From the NCBI RefSeq assembly GCF_012844365.1, contig NZ_CP051626.1, forward strand, positions 124,001 through 188,000: 64,000 bases of DNA, given 5' to 3'. This document shows, piece by piece, positions 26,429 through 36,059 of the stretch; position 1 is the first letter of the stretch, and every line of letters begins with the position of its first letter. A program made the position numbers and the translations under genes. The notes below the pieces were generated by a model. The model saw only the letters and a list, made by a program, of their open reading frames with translations, was not told where the DNA came from and searched no databases. Source of the DNA: Brevibacterium sp. 'Marine' (GTDB taxonomy: Bacteria > Actinomycetota > Actinomycetes > Actinomycetales > Brevibacteriaceae).

Positions 26429-27119
26429 CACCACCTACACCACTTCACCTGCGAAGTCGACCGCGGGTCTCGACGATCTGCGTGTCTCCCCGGCCGCCCA
26501 CCTCAGCCGTGAGATGGCCGCGGCCAGCCAGGCCGGCGGCACGGCAGTGGCCCTGCGCGAACTGCCGTTCTCCGTGCAGCTCGGGCTGCGCGCCGAACCG
26601 GACTCCGCCTCGTGGAAGTCCCTCGAGAACACCTTCGGTCTGCCCCTGCCGCGCCGCGTCGGCGAGGTCACCGGGGACCAGGCAGGTCTGCACGTCCTGT
26701 GGCTGAGCCCCGACGAGTTCCTCGCCGTCGACGTCTCCCGCCAGCAGCAGCCGGGAGAGACCCTCGTCGCCGAGGCGGGACTCGCAGGACTGCCCGGGCA
26801 GGCCCTCGACCTCTCGGCCAACCGCACCATCCTGCAGCTGAGCGGGTCCAAGGCTCGCGAGGTGCTCGAGAAGAGCTGCCGCGCCGACCTCCACCCGCGG
26901 GCCTTCGGCGTCGGCACGGCGATCGTGACCTCGCTCGGCCCGGTGCCGGTCATCCTCCATCACTCCTCGGTGCTCGAATACCGTGTCTACCCGCGAGCGA
27001 GCTTCGCAGACTTCACGGTCCGCTGGCTGCTCGACGGAATGGCCGAATTCCTCGATGAGGATGCGGCGGCGACCGGTGCGGACGGCTCGTCGGCGGGTTC
27101 TGAAGGGGGCGCCGGCTGA
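26421..27119 (+). CDS. soxG: Sarcosine oxidase, gamma subunit
   Basis: A 232-residue subunit with a GcvT-like fold, typical of Sox[14 protein letters not shown] near 50, [14 protein letters not shown] near 90, [24 protein letters not shown] near 135 and [24 protein letters not shown] near 195. It overlaps soxA by 8 nt and has GGAAGGAAACCG-type ribosome binding upstream. The last 20 residues are a Gly/Ser/Ala tail. Its stop shares one base with sdaA. Confidence 0.93.
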   Translation: MADTTYTTSPAKSTAGLDDLRVSPAAHLSREMAAASQAGGTAVALRELPFSVQLGLRAEPDSASWKSLENTFGLPLPRRVGEVTGDQAGLHVLWLSPDEFLAVDVSRQQQPGETLVAEAGLAGLPGQALDLSANRTILQLSGSKAREVLEKSCRADLHPRAFGVGTAIVTSLGPVPVILHHSSVLEYRVYPRASFADFTVRWLLDGMAEFLDEDAAATGADGSSAGSEGGAG

Positions 27120-28579
27120 TGGCACTCGGGGTCCTCGATCTGTTCTCGATCGGCATCGGGCCCTCCTCCTCGCACACGGTGGGGCCGATGCGTGCAGCGG
27201 TGCGCTTCGTCGACGAACTCGCCGCAGAGGGTCTGCTCGATCGCGTCGACGCGATCCGGGTCGGCCTCTTCGGGTCGCTGGGGGCGACGGGAATCGGGCA
27301 CGGCTCGGACTCCGCCGTGCTCGCCGGACTGAGCGGGAAGGAACCGGAGACGCTCGACCCGGATTCCGTGGGCCCGCTGGTCGCCAGGGTCCGCGAGGAA
27401 GGGACGCTCAACCTCGGCGGGCGAAGGGATGTCCCCTTCGATGTTCGATCGGACCTCACGCTGCACCTGCGGGAATCCCTGCCCGGCCATCCCAACGGGA
27501 TGCGCATCAGCGCCGAGGCGGCCGGTGAGCTCATCGAGCGCGAGTACTACTCGGTGGGCGGGGGATTCGTCGTCACCGCCGAGGAGCTCGCCGCGGAGAA
27601 GGACGCCGCCGAGGCGATCGACGCGGCCGCGAGCGGTCCCGGATCCGGCGAGGACAGTGCGCGGGGATCAGGTCGGGACGGTGACGTCATCGAATTCTCC
27701 ACCGCCGATGAACTGCTCGCACGGTGCCGGGCGCACGGGCTGTCCATCGCCGATCTCATGGCGGTCAACGAACGAGCCCGCCAGACTGATGAGACCCTGC
27801 GGGCCCGGCTGCTCGAGATCTGGGCGGTGATGCGCGAATGCGTGCACAACGGCTGCACCCGCACCGAGACGACGCTGCCCGGCGGACTCAAGGTGCGCCG
27901 CCGCGCCCCGGAACTGAAGGCAAAGCTCGAAGCCGCGGACTATCGGGCATCGGGCTCCCTCGACGCCCTCGAATGGGTCAACCTCTACGCGCTGGCCGTC
28001 AACGAGGAGAACGCCTCGGGCGGGCGGATCGTCACCGCCCCGACGAACGGGGCCGCGGGCATCATCCCCGCGGTGCTGCACTATATGGACCGGTTCGTCA
28101 CCGGCGACAGCGACGGCGAGGGCGATGCGAGCGTGTCGGACGATGCCGTCGTGCAATTCCTGCTCACTGCCGGGGCCATCGGAATCCTGTTCAAGCGCAA
28201 TGCCTCGATCTCCGGCGCCGAGGTGGGCTGCCAGGGGGAGGTCGGATCGGCCTGCGCGATGGCTGCCGCAGGACTGTGCGCCGTGCTCGGCGGAACACCG
28301 GAGCAGGTGGAGAACGCCGCCGAGATCGGGCTCGAGCACAACCTCGGGCTCACCTGCGATCCGGTCGGCGGCCTTGTGCAGGTGCCGTGCATCGAACGCA
28401 ATGCCATCGCCTCGGTGAAGGCGATCAATGCGGCCCGGCTGGCCATGCACGGCGACGGCTCCCACCGGGTGAGTCTCGACCAGGCGATCGAGACCATGCG
28501 GCAGACTGGAGCCGATATGAAATCGAAGTACAAGGAGACATCGCGCGGCGGACTCGCCGTCAATGTCATCGAATGCTGA
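27119..28579 (+). CDS. sdaA: L-serine ammonia-lyase, single-chain iron-sulfur type
   Basis: A 486-residue enzyme converting L-serine to pyruvate and ammonia. The N-terminal beta domain has [18 protein letters not shown] and [14 protein letters not shown]; the C-terminal alpha domain has the 4Fe-4S cysteines in [16 protein letters not shown] and [18 protein letters not shown], with VHNGC upstream. A Gly/Ser/Asp-rich insertion around 165-185 separates the domains. It translates directly from the soxG stop. In this operon it drains the serine made by GlyA from sarcosine-derived glycine and one-carbon. Confidence 0.95.
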   Translation: MALGVLDLFSIGIGPSSSHTVGPMRAAVRFVDELAAEGLLDRVDAIRVGLFGSLGATGIGHGSDSAVLAGLSGKEPETLDPDSVGPLVARVREEGTLNLGGRRDVPFDVRSDLTLHLRESLPGHPNGMRISAEAAGELIEREYYSVGGGFVVTAEELAAEKDAAEAIDAAASGPGSGEDSARGSGRDGDVIEFSTADELLARCRAHGLSIADLMAVNERARQTDETLRARLLEIWAVMRECVHNGCTRTETTLPGGLKVRRRAPELKAKLEAADYRASGSLDALEWVNLYALAVNEENASGGRIVTAPTNGAAGIIPAVLHYMDRFVTGDSDGEGDASVSDDAVVQFLLTAGAIGILFKRNASISGAEVGCQGEVGSACAMAAAGLCAVLGGTPEQVENAAEIGLEHNLGLTCDPVGGLVQVPCIERNAIASVKAINAARLAMHGDGSHRVSLDQAIETMRQTGADMKSKYKETSRGGLAVNVIEC

Positions 28580-28661
28580 GCGGCACGATTCCCGGTTTTC
28601 GGGCCGCCTGCAGATTTTGCACCACCCCAGACTCGGCACTACTGAACAGAAAGATTCAGAC

Positions 28662-29516
28662 ATGCAGGACTACATCTTCACCCTCGAATGCGCAGAGCGC
28701 CCCGGCATCCTCCACTCGGTGACCGGCGCCCTGCTCACCCACGGAGGGGATATCAAGGAACTCAAACAGTTCGACGACCAGTCGACGCAGCAGCTGTTCC
28801 TGCGCATCGACTTCAGCATCTCCGCCGAGCCCGGCAACGGGATCGAAGCACTGCGCAGCGACTTCGAGGCGCTCGGCGAGGAGTTCGGGGCGACCTGGCA
28901 GCTGTGGCCGCAGGGTCAGAAGCGGCGGGTGCTCATCATGGTCTCGAAGTTCGAACACTGCCTCAACGATCTGCTCTTCCGGGCCCGGGTCGGCGAGCTG
29001 CCGATCGAGATCGCCGCGGTCGTGTCGAACCACCCCGACCATCGGGAGCTCGTCGAATGGCACCACATCCCCTTCTTCCGGATCCCGGTGACGAAGGAGA
29101 CGAAGCCCGAGGCCGAGGCGAAGCTGCTCGAACTCGTCGACCGCTTCGAGGTCGACCTCGTGGTGCTCGCCCGTTATATGCAGATCCTCTCCGACGACCT
29201 CGCCCGCGAACTCACCGGACGCGCCATCAACATCCACCACTCATTCCTGCCGTCGTTCAAGGGTGCCAAGCCCTACCATCAGGCATGGGAGCGCGGGGTC
29301 AAGACCGTCGGGGCGACCGCGCACTTCGTCAACTCCGAACTCGACGAGGGCCCGATCATCGCCCAGCAGCTCGTCGAGGTCGACCATGCCTTCACCCCCG
29401 AGGACCTCGTCGCCGCCGGCCGCGATGCCGAGTGCAAGGCGCTGTCCAACGCCGTGAAGTGGCACTGCGACGGCCGTGTGTTCCTCTCGGGCAAGAGGAC
29501 CATCGTCCTGCGCTGA
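28662..29516 (+). CDS. purU: Formyltetrahydrofolate deformylase
   Basis: A 284-residue enzyme releasing formate and THF from 10-formyl-THF. The N-terminal ACT domain (about 1-80, LECAERPGILHSVTGALLTHGGDI) is followed by a formyltransferase-like catalytic domain with NIHHSFLPSFKGAKPYHQA and a late Asp in LDEGPI. Gap to sdaA is 82 nt, so it may have its own ribosome loading; no strong Shine-Dalgarno is seen. It recycles folate when sarcosine oxidation loads the one-carbon pool. Confidence 0.94.
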   Translation: MQDYIFTLECAERPGILHSVTGALLTHGGDIKELKQFDDQSTQQLFLRIDFSISAEPGNGIEALRSDFEALGEEFGATWQLWPQGQKRRVLIMVSKFEHCLNDLLFRARVGELPIEIAAVVSNHPDHRELVEWHHIPFFRIPVTKETKPEAEAKLLELVDRFEVDLVVLARYMQILSDDLARELTGRAINIHHSFLPSFKGAKPYHQAWERGVKTVGATAHFVNSELDEGPIIAQQLVEVDHAFTPEDLVAAGRDAECKALSNAVKWHCDGRVFLSGKRTIVLR

Positions 29517-29530
29517 GCCTTCTTCCTCAC

Positions 29531-29600
29531 CGACCGCTCAGGTTGCCGTCGCTGTACCGCGTTATGCGGCGAGCGGTCGACGGCAACCTGAGCGGTCGGC
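29531..29600. repeat. 70-bp intergenic hairpin element, copy 1
   Basis: Perfect 22-bp arms (29531-29552 and 29579-29600) flank a 26-nt loop. It lies between convergent purU and the aldehyde dehydrogenase gene. A second copy of equal length is at 37001-37070. It may act as a bidirectional terminator or belong to a REP-like family. Confidence 0.85.
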
Positions 29601-29614
29601 GTATTGAGGCAGTG

Positions 29615-31120
29615 TCACCGGGCGTGATTGATCTGCACGTGCTTGGTTCGGGAGAAGTCGTTGAGCGCGTAGATCGACAGGTCGCGCCCGTAGCCCGAGC
29701 CCTTGAACCCGCCCCACGGGACTTCGGCGGCCAGCGCCAGATGCGAGTTCACCCACACAGTGCCGAAGTCGAGGCGGCGCGGCACATCGAGGCTGCGCGC
29801 GGCATCCCGCGTCCACACCGAGGCGGCCAGGCCGTAGGGGACTTCGTTGGCTCGCGTGATCGCCTCGTCCTCGGACTCGAAGGTCTCGATCGTCACGACC
29901 GGTCCGAAGATCTCCTCCTGTGAGGCTTCCGAGCCGGCCGCCACATCGGCGAGCACGGTCGGAGCGACGAAGAACCCCGGGCCCTCGATCGGCCCACCGC
30001 CGACGACGGGCCGGGCACCATCGGCAATCGCACGGTCGAGGAAGCCGGTCACCCGCTCGAAGTGCGCCTGCGAGACCAGCGGCCCGAGCTCGACCTCGGC
30101 ACCTCCCCGGGGATCGCCGACGACATACGTCGAGACCTCCTCGGCGAGGAGTCGCGTGAACTCCTCGGCGACCGAGGACTCGACGAGCACCCGCGTGCCG
30201 GCACCGCACTCCTGCCCCGAATTCCAGAACCCTGCGGTGCGTACACCTTCGGCCGCGGCTGCCAGGTCCGCATCGGCGAAGACGACGACCGGGGCCTTGC
30301 CGCCGAGCTCGAGATGCACCCGCTTGAGGCTCTCGCCGGCGCTCGTGGCCACGGCCTTCCCGCTGCCGACGCTGCCGGTCAGCGCCACGAGGTCGATATC
30401 GGGGTGACTCGACAGACGCGCTCCGACGCTGGGTCCGAGACCGAGGACGATATTGAGAACACCGGCGGGCAGGAGATCGGCGATGAGCTCGAGGAGCTTG
30501 AGCGCCGTCAGCGGAGTCTGCTCGGAGGGTTTGAGCACCATTGTGTTCCCGGCGGCGAGCACCGGACCGATCTTCCATGCGGCCATGAGCAGCGGATAGT
30601 TCCAGGGCACGACGACCCCGACGACACCGACCGGTTCGCGCAGGATGATCGAGGTGTGGTCCTCGACGTAGTCGCCCGAGCCGAGTTCGGTGAAGGCTCG
30701 GGAGGCGCCCGCGGCGAAGCGGAACGTGTCTGCGGCCATCGAGACGTCATCGTCGGAGACCGCGTGCGGTTTGCCGGCATTGAGAGACTCGAGGCGGATG
30801 AGCACATCGGCGTTGTCCTCGATGCGGTCGGCGATGGCCAGCAGGACGTCGGCGCGGGACTTCGGGGTCAGTGCCTTCCACCCCTCCAGGGCCCGACGGG
30901 CGGCAGCCACCGCGGAGTCGACATCGGCGGCCGACCCTTCGGCCACCTCGGCGATGATCGTCTCATCGGCAGGGTTGACCAGGGCCGTCGTCGCGGATTC
31001 CGCACCGGCCTCGGTGAACGCTCCGTCGATGAAGTGGGTGAGCGGGGGCAGCTCGGACTCGGCGACGAGGGGCGCCTGTGTCGTGCTGCGGACGATGGAT
31101 TCGGTCGATGGGATGGGCAT
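29615..31120 (-). CDS. NAD-dependent aldehyde dehydrogenase, aminoaldehyde type
   Basis: A 501-residue enzyme oxidising an aldehyde to the acid. E271 (LELGGKAP) and C305 (SGQECGAG) are the catalytic pair; PWNYPLLMAAWKIGPVLAAGNTMVLKPSE and FGPVVTIETFESEDEAITRAN are typical. The sequence sits nearest the gamma-aminobutyraldehyde/betaine aldehyde group. It is divergent from the AgcS symporter operon, with ATGTGATCACAT over its -10, and so probably belongs to the same catabolic unit. Substrate unknown. Confidence 0.9.
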   Translation of the reverse strand: MPIPSTESIVRSTTQAPLVAESELPPLTHFIDGAFTEAGAESATTALVNPADETIIAEVAEGSAADVDSAVAAARRALEGWKALTPKSRADVLLAIADRIEDNADVLIRLESLNAGKPHAVSDDDVSMAADTFRFAAGASRAFTELGSGDYVEDHTSIILREPVGVVGVVVPWNYPLLMAAWKIGPVLAAGNTMVLKPSEQTPLTALKLLELIADLLPAGVLNIVLGLGPSVGARLSSHPDIDLVALTGSVGSGKAVATSAGESLKRVHLELGGKAPVVVFADADLAAAAEGVRTAGFWNSGQECGAGTRVLVESSVAEEFTRLLAEEVSTYVVGDPRGGAEVELGPLVSQAHFERVTGFLDRAIADGARPVVGGGPIEGPGFFVAPTVLADVAAGSEASQEEIFGPVVTIETFESEDEAITRANEVPYGLAASVWTRDAARSLDVPRRLDFGTVWVNSHLALAAEVPWGGFKGSGYGRDLSIYALNDFSRTKHVQINHAR

Positions 31121-31178
31121 GAGGGCCTCTGCTTCTGCGGTTCGGCTGCTGGGAGCTCCACGCGATACACATCGGTGG

Positions 31179-31222
31179 ATGTGATCACATTATTACGTGA
31201 TTCGTGTAACATGCAATCACAT
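31179..31222 (-). promoter_or_regulatory. Divergent promoter region of aldehyde dehydrogenase and AgcS genes
   Basis: On the minus strand TTGCAT (31216-31211), 18 bp and TAATGT (31192-31187) form the dehydrogenase promoter. ATGTGATCACAT (31179-31190) overlaps its -10, and ATGCAATCACAT (31211-31222) overlaps the -35. TAACAT at 31207-31212 may be the plus-strand -10. Confidence 0.6.
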
Positions 31223-31302
31223 CGACGGGGATTCGAGCCGTCGTCGTCGCGCGCCGCCGGCGTCAGCGCCCATCCAACGACCACGAACACGGAGCTGTGC
31301 TC

Positions 31303-32838
31303 ATGGACTTCACCACTCGATTGCAGGAGATCGCCAATGCGATGTGGATGCCGGTCATCGGTCTCGCCATCGTCATGGGCCTCTACTTCACGATCCGCAC
31401 GAAAGTTCTCCAGATCCGCCTCTTCCCGCAGATGCTGCGCGAGCTCAAGGGCGACGGCAGCACCGCACCCGGCGGACTCACTCCCTTCCAGGCGCTCGCC
31501 CTGACGATCGGCAATCGCGTCGGCGTCGGCAACATCGCCGGCGTCGCCACCGCCGTCGGCTGGGGCGGACCCGGCGCCCTGTTCTGGATGGGTGTGATGG
31601 CCTTCTGCGGAGGCGCGACCGCGTTCATCGAATCGACGCTCGCCCAGATCTTCAAGGAGCGCATCGACAGCGAACTCAAGGGCGGCGTGCCCTACTACCT
31701 GTACAAGGTGTTCCAGAAGCGGTGGCTGGGAATGATCGCCGCGGTCATCGCTCTCATCCTCTACACCCTCCTGGCGCCCGGTATCCAGTCCAACAGCATC
31801 GCCGTGAGCGTCGAATACGCCTTCGGCATCCCCGGCTGGGTCACCGGCCTCGTCGTCACCGCAGTGCTGGGCATCATCATCTGGGGCGGGCGCGAACGCA
31901 TCGTGCGCGTCGTCAACATCATCGTCCCGATCATGGCCGTGGGTTACATCGGCGGGGCGATCATCGTCCTGCTCGTCAATGTCACCGAACTGCCTGCCGC
32001 CATCGGACTCATCATCTCCTCGGCCTTCGGCGCCGACCAGGTCTTCGGCGGCATCGTCGGAGCCGCAATCTCCTGGGGCGTGCGCCGCGCCCTGTTCTCC
32101 AATGTCGCAGGTGTCGGCGAAGGCACCTATGCCGCCGGCGCCGCCGAGGTCAGCCACCCGGCCAAACAGGGGCTCGTCCAGACCTTCTCGATCTACATCG
32201 ACACTCTGACCGTCTGCATGCTCACGGGACTGATGATGGTCGTCACCGGACAGTACAACGTCATCACCGAGGATGGCCGCGAACTGCTCGTCAACCTCCC
32301 GGGCATCGAGCCGGGCACGAACTTCACCCAGGCTGCCGTCGACACCGTGGCCACCGGATTCGGCTCACCGTTCATCGCGATCTCGGTGGCGATGTTCGCG
32401 ATCACGACCATCGTCGCCTTCTACTTCATCGCCGACACGAACCTGTCCTTCATCGTCGGCGAAGGCGATCGAGTCTATATCCGCATCCTCGAATGCGCCC
32501 TGCTGGCCGTGTGCTTCATCAGCTGCGTCGTCGACGCCGGAGCGGTCTGGGCCGTCGGCGACATGGGGTACGCGACCCTGGGCGTCATCAACTTCCTCGC
32601 CCTCATCGCGCTGTCCGGGATCGCGCTGAAGACACTCAAGGACTTCGACGCCCAGCGCAAGCAGGGACTCAACCCCGTCTTCGACCCCGTGAAGCTCGGG
32701 ATCAAGCACGCGAACTTCTGGGAGGAGGCCCACGCTGAGGCGGCCGTGACCTCCCGTGCGTCCGACCCGTCTCGGACCTCTGACTCGTCCGGGACCACAA
32801 CCCTGTCCGACACCGATCCGAAGGATGGCACACCATGA
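31303..32838 (+). CDS. Sodium:alanine symporter family (AgcS) permease
   Basis: A 511-residue amino-acid/cation symporter with about 11 segments. AGCS signatures are clear: ALALTIGNRVGVGNIAGVATAVGWGGPGALFWMGVMAF, ERIDSELKGGVPYYL, and RRALFSNVAGVGEGTYAAGAAEVSHPAKQGLVQTF. The canonical SGRVGTGN appears as GNRVGVGN. ATG 31303 is favoured over GTG 31297 by spacing from GGAG. First gene of agcS-usp, probably with gntR. Substrate is a small neutral amino acid or relative by family. Confidence 0.9.
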   Translation: MDFTTRLQEIANAMWMPVIGLAIVMGLYFTIRTKVLQIRLFPQMLRELKGDGSTAPGGLTPFQALALTIGNRVGVGNIAGVATAVGWGGPGALFWMGVMAFCGGATAFIESTLAQIFKERIDSELKGGVPYYLYKVFQKRWLGMIAAVIALILYTLLAPGIQSNSIAVSVEYAFGIPGWVTGLVVTAVLGIIIWGGRERIVRVVNIIVPIMAVGYIGGAIIVLLVNVTELPAAIGLIISSAFGADQVFGGIVGAAISWGVRRALFSNVAGVGEGTYAAGAAEVSHPAKQGLVQTFSIYIDTLTVCMLTGLMMVVTGQYNVITEDGRELLVNLPGIEPGTNFTQAAVDTVATGFGSPFIAISVAMFAITTIVAFYFIADTNLSFIVGEGDRVYIRILECALLAVCFISCVVDAGAVWAVGDMGYATLGVINFLALIALSGIALKTLKDFDAQRKQGLNPVFDPVKLGIKHANFWEEAHAEAAVTSRASDPSRTSDSSGTTTLSDTDPKDGTP

Positions 32839-33731
32839 CGATCATCGCCGCATTCCCGCATGGGAAGAGAGACCGTTCCGCACTCCACCTGGCCGCGTTC
32901 ATCGCCCGCTCCTACGATGAGGACCTGCGCATCGTCAGCGTCGTCCCCGAGGCCGGGCGAGGGTCGATCCCTTCGGGCAGCGACCTGCAGTTCGCGGCGT
33001 GGGCGAAGAAACGCTCCCGGCAGGCGGTGCGCGAGGCCGAGGCTGCGGCGGCGCAGATCTGCCCCGATCTGACCACCGTGGCGGTGGCCGTGGAGAACCG
33101 ATCTCGGGCGAAGGGCCTCCTCGCCGAGGCGGCCGCCCACCGGGCCACGATGATCGTCCTCGGATCCGGCACCGAGGGAACCCGCGGACGGATCCGCGTG
33201 AGCGCGACCTCCGACCGGCTGCTGCATTCCTCCCCGGTGCCGGTGGCGCTCGCGCCCAAGGGATTCGTCGCTCCGGAGCGGCTCACTCGGGTGACCTGCT
33301 CGTTCCGCCCCGATGTGGAGGCCCGGGCGGTGCTCGCGGCGACCGCCGAGTTCGCTCACGCCACCTGCGGGCGTCTGCGCATCGCGACTTTCGGCGTCAG
33401 CGGCCGTACCGTTCCGCCGGAGTCCGTCGACGAGGAATCGGCGCGCCAGGCGCTCGTCGCCGAGCTGCGGGCCGCGCAGGTCGAAGCGATCGACAGCCTC
33501 GACGGGGCCGACCACGGGGAGGCTGCGGCAGGAGAGCCCATCGCCGAGGCGGTCGGAATCGGCAAGGACTGGAAAGCGGCCCTGGCTGCGATCGAGTGGG
33601 AGTCCGGCGAACTCCTCGTCGTCGGGTCCTCGTCGGAGGGGCGGCGCTCCCGGGTCTTCCTCGGTACGAATGCGGCGAGGATCATCCGGCACGCACCGGT
33701 CCCGGTCGTCGTCATGCCCTGGCTGAAGTGA
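32835..33731 (+). CDS. Tandem universal stress protein
   Basis: A 298-residue protein with two UspA domains. Each ends in the ATP-loop pattern G-x2-G-x9-G-S/T: VLGSGTEGTRGRIRVSATSD in the first and VVGSSSEGRRSRVFLGTNAAR in the second. It overlaps agcS as ATGA, an arrangement common for transporter-coupled Usp proteins. It may sense energy state and tune the symporter. Confidence 0.88.
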   Translation: MTIIAAFPHGKRDRSALHLAAFIARSYDEDLRIVSVVPEAGRGSIPSGSDLQFAAWAKKRSRQAVREAEAAAAQICPDLTTVAVAVENRSRAKGLLAEAAAHRATMIVLGSGTEGTRGRIRVSATSDRLLHSSPVPVALAPKGFVAPERLTRVTCSFRPDVEARAVLAATAEFAHATCGRLRIATFGVSGRTVPPESVDEESARQALVAELRAAQVEAIDSLDGADHGEAAAGEPIAEAVGIGKDWKAALAAIEWESGELLVVGSSSEGRRSRVFLGTNAARIIRHAPVPVVVMPWLK

Positions 33732-33777
33732 TCGGGCAGACGGGGAAAGCCGCCTCGGCGTGGATAGACTGTCGACT

Positions 33778-34446
33778 ATGAGCGAGACCCAGACCGAGAT
33801 CGGACCGCGTATCGGCGACCAGGTGTTCGAGGCGCTGCAGGCGAGCATCCTCTCCGGCGAGTATCGCAGCGGAGACCGATTGCGGATCCGCCAGCTCGCG
33901 GCGACCCTGGGCACGAGCGTCATGCCCGTGCGTGAGTCGCTGGCCAGGCTCGAGGAGGTCGGGCTCGTCGAGACCAGTCCGCATCGTGGGGCGGTGGTCA
34001 AGGAATTCACCGCCGAGGAGCTGCTGCAGATCTATTCCGTGCGCCGCATCCTCGAGGTCGAAGCGACGGTCCAGGGCGCGCAGAAGCTCGACGAGGCGGG
34101 CCGGGCGCGGCTGGACGAGGAGTTCGCGGCGATGGAGTCGGCGCTCGACTCCGGCGATGCCTCGGAGTACCTCGACCACGACGAGGAGCTGCTCGCGACG
34201 ATCTACTCCGCCTCGGGCAATCCCGTCCTCGTCGAGACGATCCGGACCCTGTGGCTGCGCTGCCGGGCCTATAAACTCGTCGGCGCCAGGCGGGAGATCG
34301 CGGCCGATGCCAAGGCTCCGCTGCTCAAGCACCAGCGCCGACTCATGGATGCCGTCGATGCCGGAGATCCCGCCGTCGCCGCCGAGGTGACCGAGGAATC
34401 CTTCGACGACGCCGTCCGCCGCATCCGTGCCGGTCTGGGCGCCTGA
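33778..34446 (+). CDS. GntR family (FCD) regulator
   Basis: A 222-residue regulator: winged helix (QVFEALQASILSGEYRSGDRLRIRQLAATLGTSVMPVRESLARLEEVGLVETSPHRGAVV) and FCD domain (YSVRRILEVEATVQG, HDEELLATIYSASGNPVLVETI). ATG 33778 follows TAGACT by 7 nt without a Shine-Dalgarno, so it may be leaderless. Located between the AgcS and FAD-oxidase units, it is the best candidate for binding ATGTGATCACAT. Confidence 0.88.
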   Translation: MSETQTEIGPRIGDQVFEALQASILSGEYRSGDRLRIRQLAATLGTSVMPVRESLARLEEVGLVETSPHRGAVVKEFTAEELLQIYSVRRILEVEATVQGAQKLDEAGRARLDEEFAAMESALDSGDASEYLDHDEELLATIYSASGNPVLVETIRTLWLRCRAYKLVGARREIAADAKAPLLKHQRRLMDAVDAGDPAVAAEVTEESFDDAVRRIRAGLGA

Positions 34447-34485
34447 GGCCGGCAGATGCGGGCCTGAAGAACACCCTGAAATCAG

Positions 34486-34529
34486 ATGTGATCAATTACT
34501 TGCGAATAAATGTGATCACATCCTATTCT
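34486..34529 (+). promoter_or_regulatory. Promoter with two ATGTGATCA boxes before the FAD oxidase-DapA operon
   Basis: TTGCGA (34500-34505), 18 bp and TATTCT (34524-34529). ATGTGATCACAT (34510-34521) lies in the spacer and ATGTGATCAATT (34486-34497) 24 bp upstream. Binding in the spacer would repress. Confidence 0.65.
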
Positions 34530-34589
34530 GTGTGCAGACGATCCGCGTGAAGGTGCGCGGACGCTCAGAGCAGAGAGGGGGTGCTCCCC

Positions 34590-36059
34590 ATGAAAGATGC
34601 CGTCATCGTCGGCGGCGGACTCGCCGGACTGTCAGCAGCATGGCGACTGCGCAATTGGGATGTGACGCTGCTGGAATCGGGTTCCCGAGTCGGCGGTCGG
34701 ATCCGTTCGGAGAACCGCGGACGCTATTTCCTCAACTGGGGCGGACACATGTTCGCCGGAGGCAAGACAGCGACGAATGCCCTTATCACCGAGACGCAGA
34801 CCCGTTCGACGGAGATCCCCGGATCGCTGTCGGCGGTGTCGATGAACGGCAAGCTGCTCATCGACGGGCCCGTCCAGTCGTATCCGTTTCGGATCCCCAT
34901 GTCGCTGAAGGACCGGGCCTCGATGATCAAGGCCGGGGTCAAGGTCTCCGCCGACGTCCTCCGCTATGCCAATGCCGTGCGTCTGCGCCCGAACGAGAGC
35001 TCGGAGATGCGACAGCAGAGGATCTACGACTTCGAGAACGACCGGTCCTTCGCCGACTACATCGGAGAACTGTCCGAGGACGCCGAGGCGATGTTCCGTC
35101 CGACGATCACCCGCTCGGCCGCCGACCCCGATGAGCTCGCCGCCGGTGCCGGCATCGGCTACTTCAGCCTCGTGTGGAACATCGGGCAGGGGCTCAATCG
35201 CAGCATCGGCGGGGGACCGTCCAACCTCGTCGAGTCGATCGCCGCCCCGCTGCAGGAGAGCATCCAGCTCGACGCGAAGGTCTACGAGATCGTCCACAAG
35301 AAGGACCACGTCGTCGTCCGCTACCGGCAGGACGACATCGACCACGAGATCGAAGCGCTGTCCGTCGTCCTCGCGACCCCGGCAACCGTGGCCCACAAGA
35401 TCGCCGTCGACCTGCAGGAGGACAAGCGGGAGGCGCTGTCGAAGATCGTCTACGGACCCTATGTGTCCGCGGCCTTCCTCACCAACGAGACCGAACCCCA
35501 GCCCTGGGACCGGGCTTACGGCATCGCCACGCCGAAGCGCTCCTTCAACGTGGTGATGAACCAGGGCAACATCGTCCGCGGCACCGAATCGGAGCGCCAG
35601 CCAGGAGGAAGCATCATGACCTTCTCCCCGGCGAGCCTGGCCAGGAAGCTTCTTGACCTGGACGACAAGGACATCCTCGACACCTACATCAGCGACCTCG
35701 ACGAAGTCCTGCCCGGGTTCGCCGGGATCGTCGAAGAAGCCCAGGTGCAGCGGTGGCGCACCGGCGCACCCTACTGCTTCCCGGGGCGCGGGAGGCTCCA
35801 GCCGACACTCAACGCGCTGTCCGGCCGAGTGTTCCTCGCCGGAGACTACATGGGCACCCTCTACACGGAGACCGCCATCAGCTCCGGCTTCACGGCCGCG
35901 CAAGAGGCCGCGAACATCCTCGTCACGGCACGCCAGACCCGTCGGCACCACCCCGTCCAGCATCCCAACGAGAACGAGCCGCCTCGACACGAGGCGAACA
36001 CCCAGACCACTGCCTCTCAGGCAACCACTGCACCTCAGACCCTTACGGAGACATCATGA
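34590..36059 (+). CDS. FAD-dependent amine oxidase-like protein
   Basis: A 489-residue flavoprotein. The N-terminus has the dinucleotide motif VGGGLAGLSAAWRLR followed by ESGSRVGGRIRSE, the signature of the amine oxidase/protoporphyrinogen oxidase superfamily. GRVFLAGDYMGTLYTETAISSGFTAAQEAAN closes the FAD site. The last 45 residues are a Thr/Gln/His-rich tail. No signal peptide. GTG 34581 is an alternative start. It overlaps the DapA-like gene as ATGA. I cannot name the substrate; an imported amine or amino acid is likely from the neighbours. Confidence 0.8.
   Translation: MKDAVIVGGGLAGLSAAWRLRNWDVTLLESGSRVGGRIRSENRGRYFLNWGGHMFAGGKTATNALITETQTRSTEIPGSLSAVSMNGKLLIDGPVQSYPFRIPMSLKDRASMIKAGVKVSADVLRYANAVRLRPNESSEMRQQRIYDFENDRSFADYIGELSEDAEAMFRPTITRSAADPDELAAGAGIGYFSLVWNIGQGLNRSIGGGPSNLVESIAAPLQESIQLDAKVYEIVHKKDHVVVRYRQDDIDHEIEALSVVLATPATVAHKIAVDLQEDKREALSKIVYGPYVSAAFLTNETEPQPWDRAYGIATPKRSFNVVMNQGNIVRGTESERQPGGSIMTFSPASLARKLLDLDDKDILDTYISDLDEVLPGFAGIVEEAQVQRWRTGAPYCFPGRGRLQPTLNALSGRVFLAGDYMGTLYTETAISSGFTAAQEAANILVTARQTRRHHPVQHPNENEPPRHEANTQTTASQATTAPQTLTETS

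Noticed and set aside
31179..34521. CRP-like site reading of TGTGATCACA.
   Set aside because: CRP needs TGTGA-N6-TCACA; here the arms abut with no spacer, so a GntR-type short palindrome fits better.
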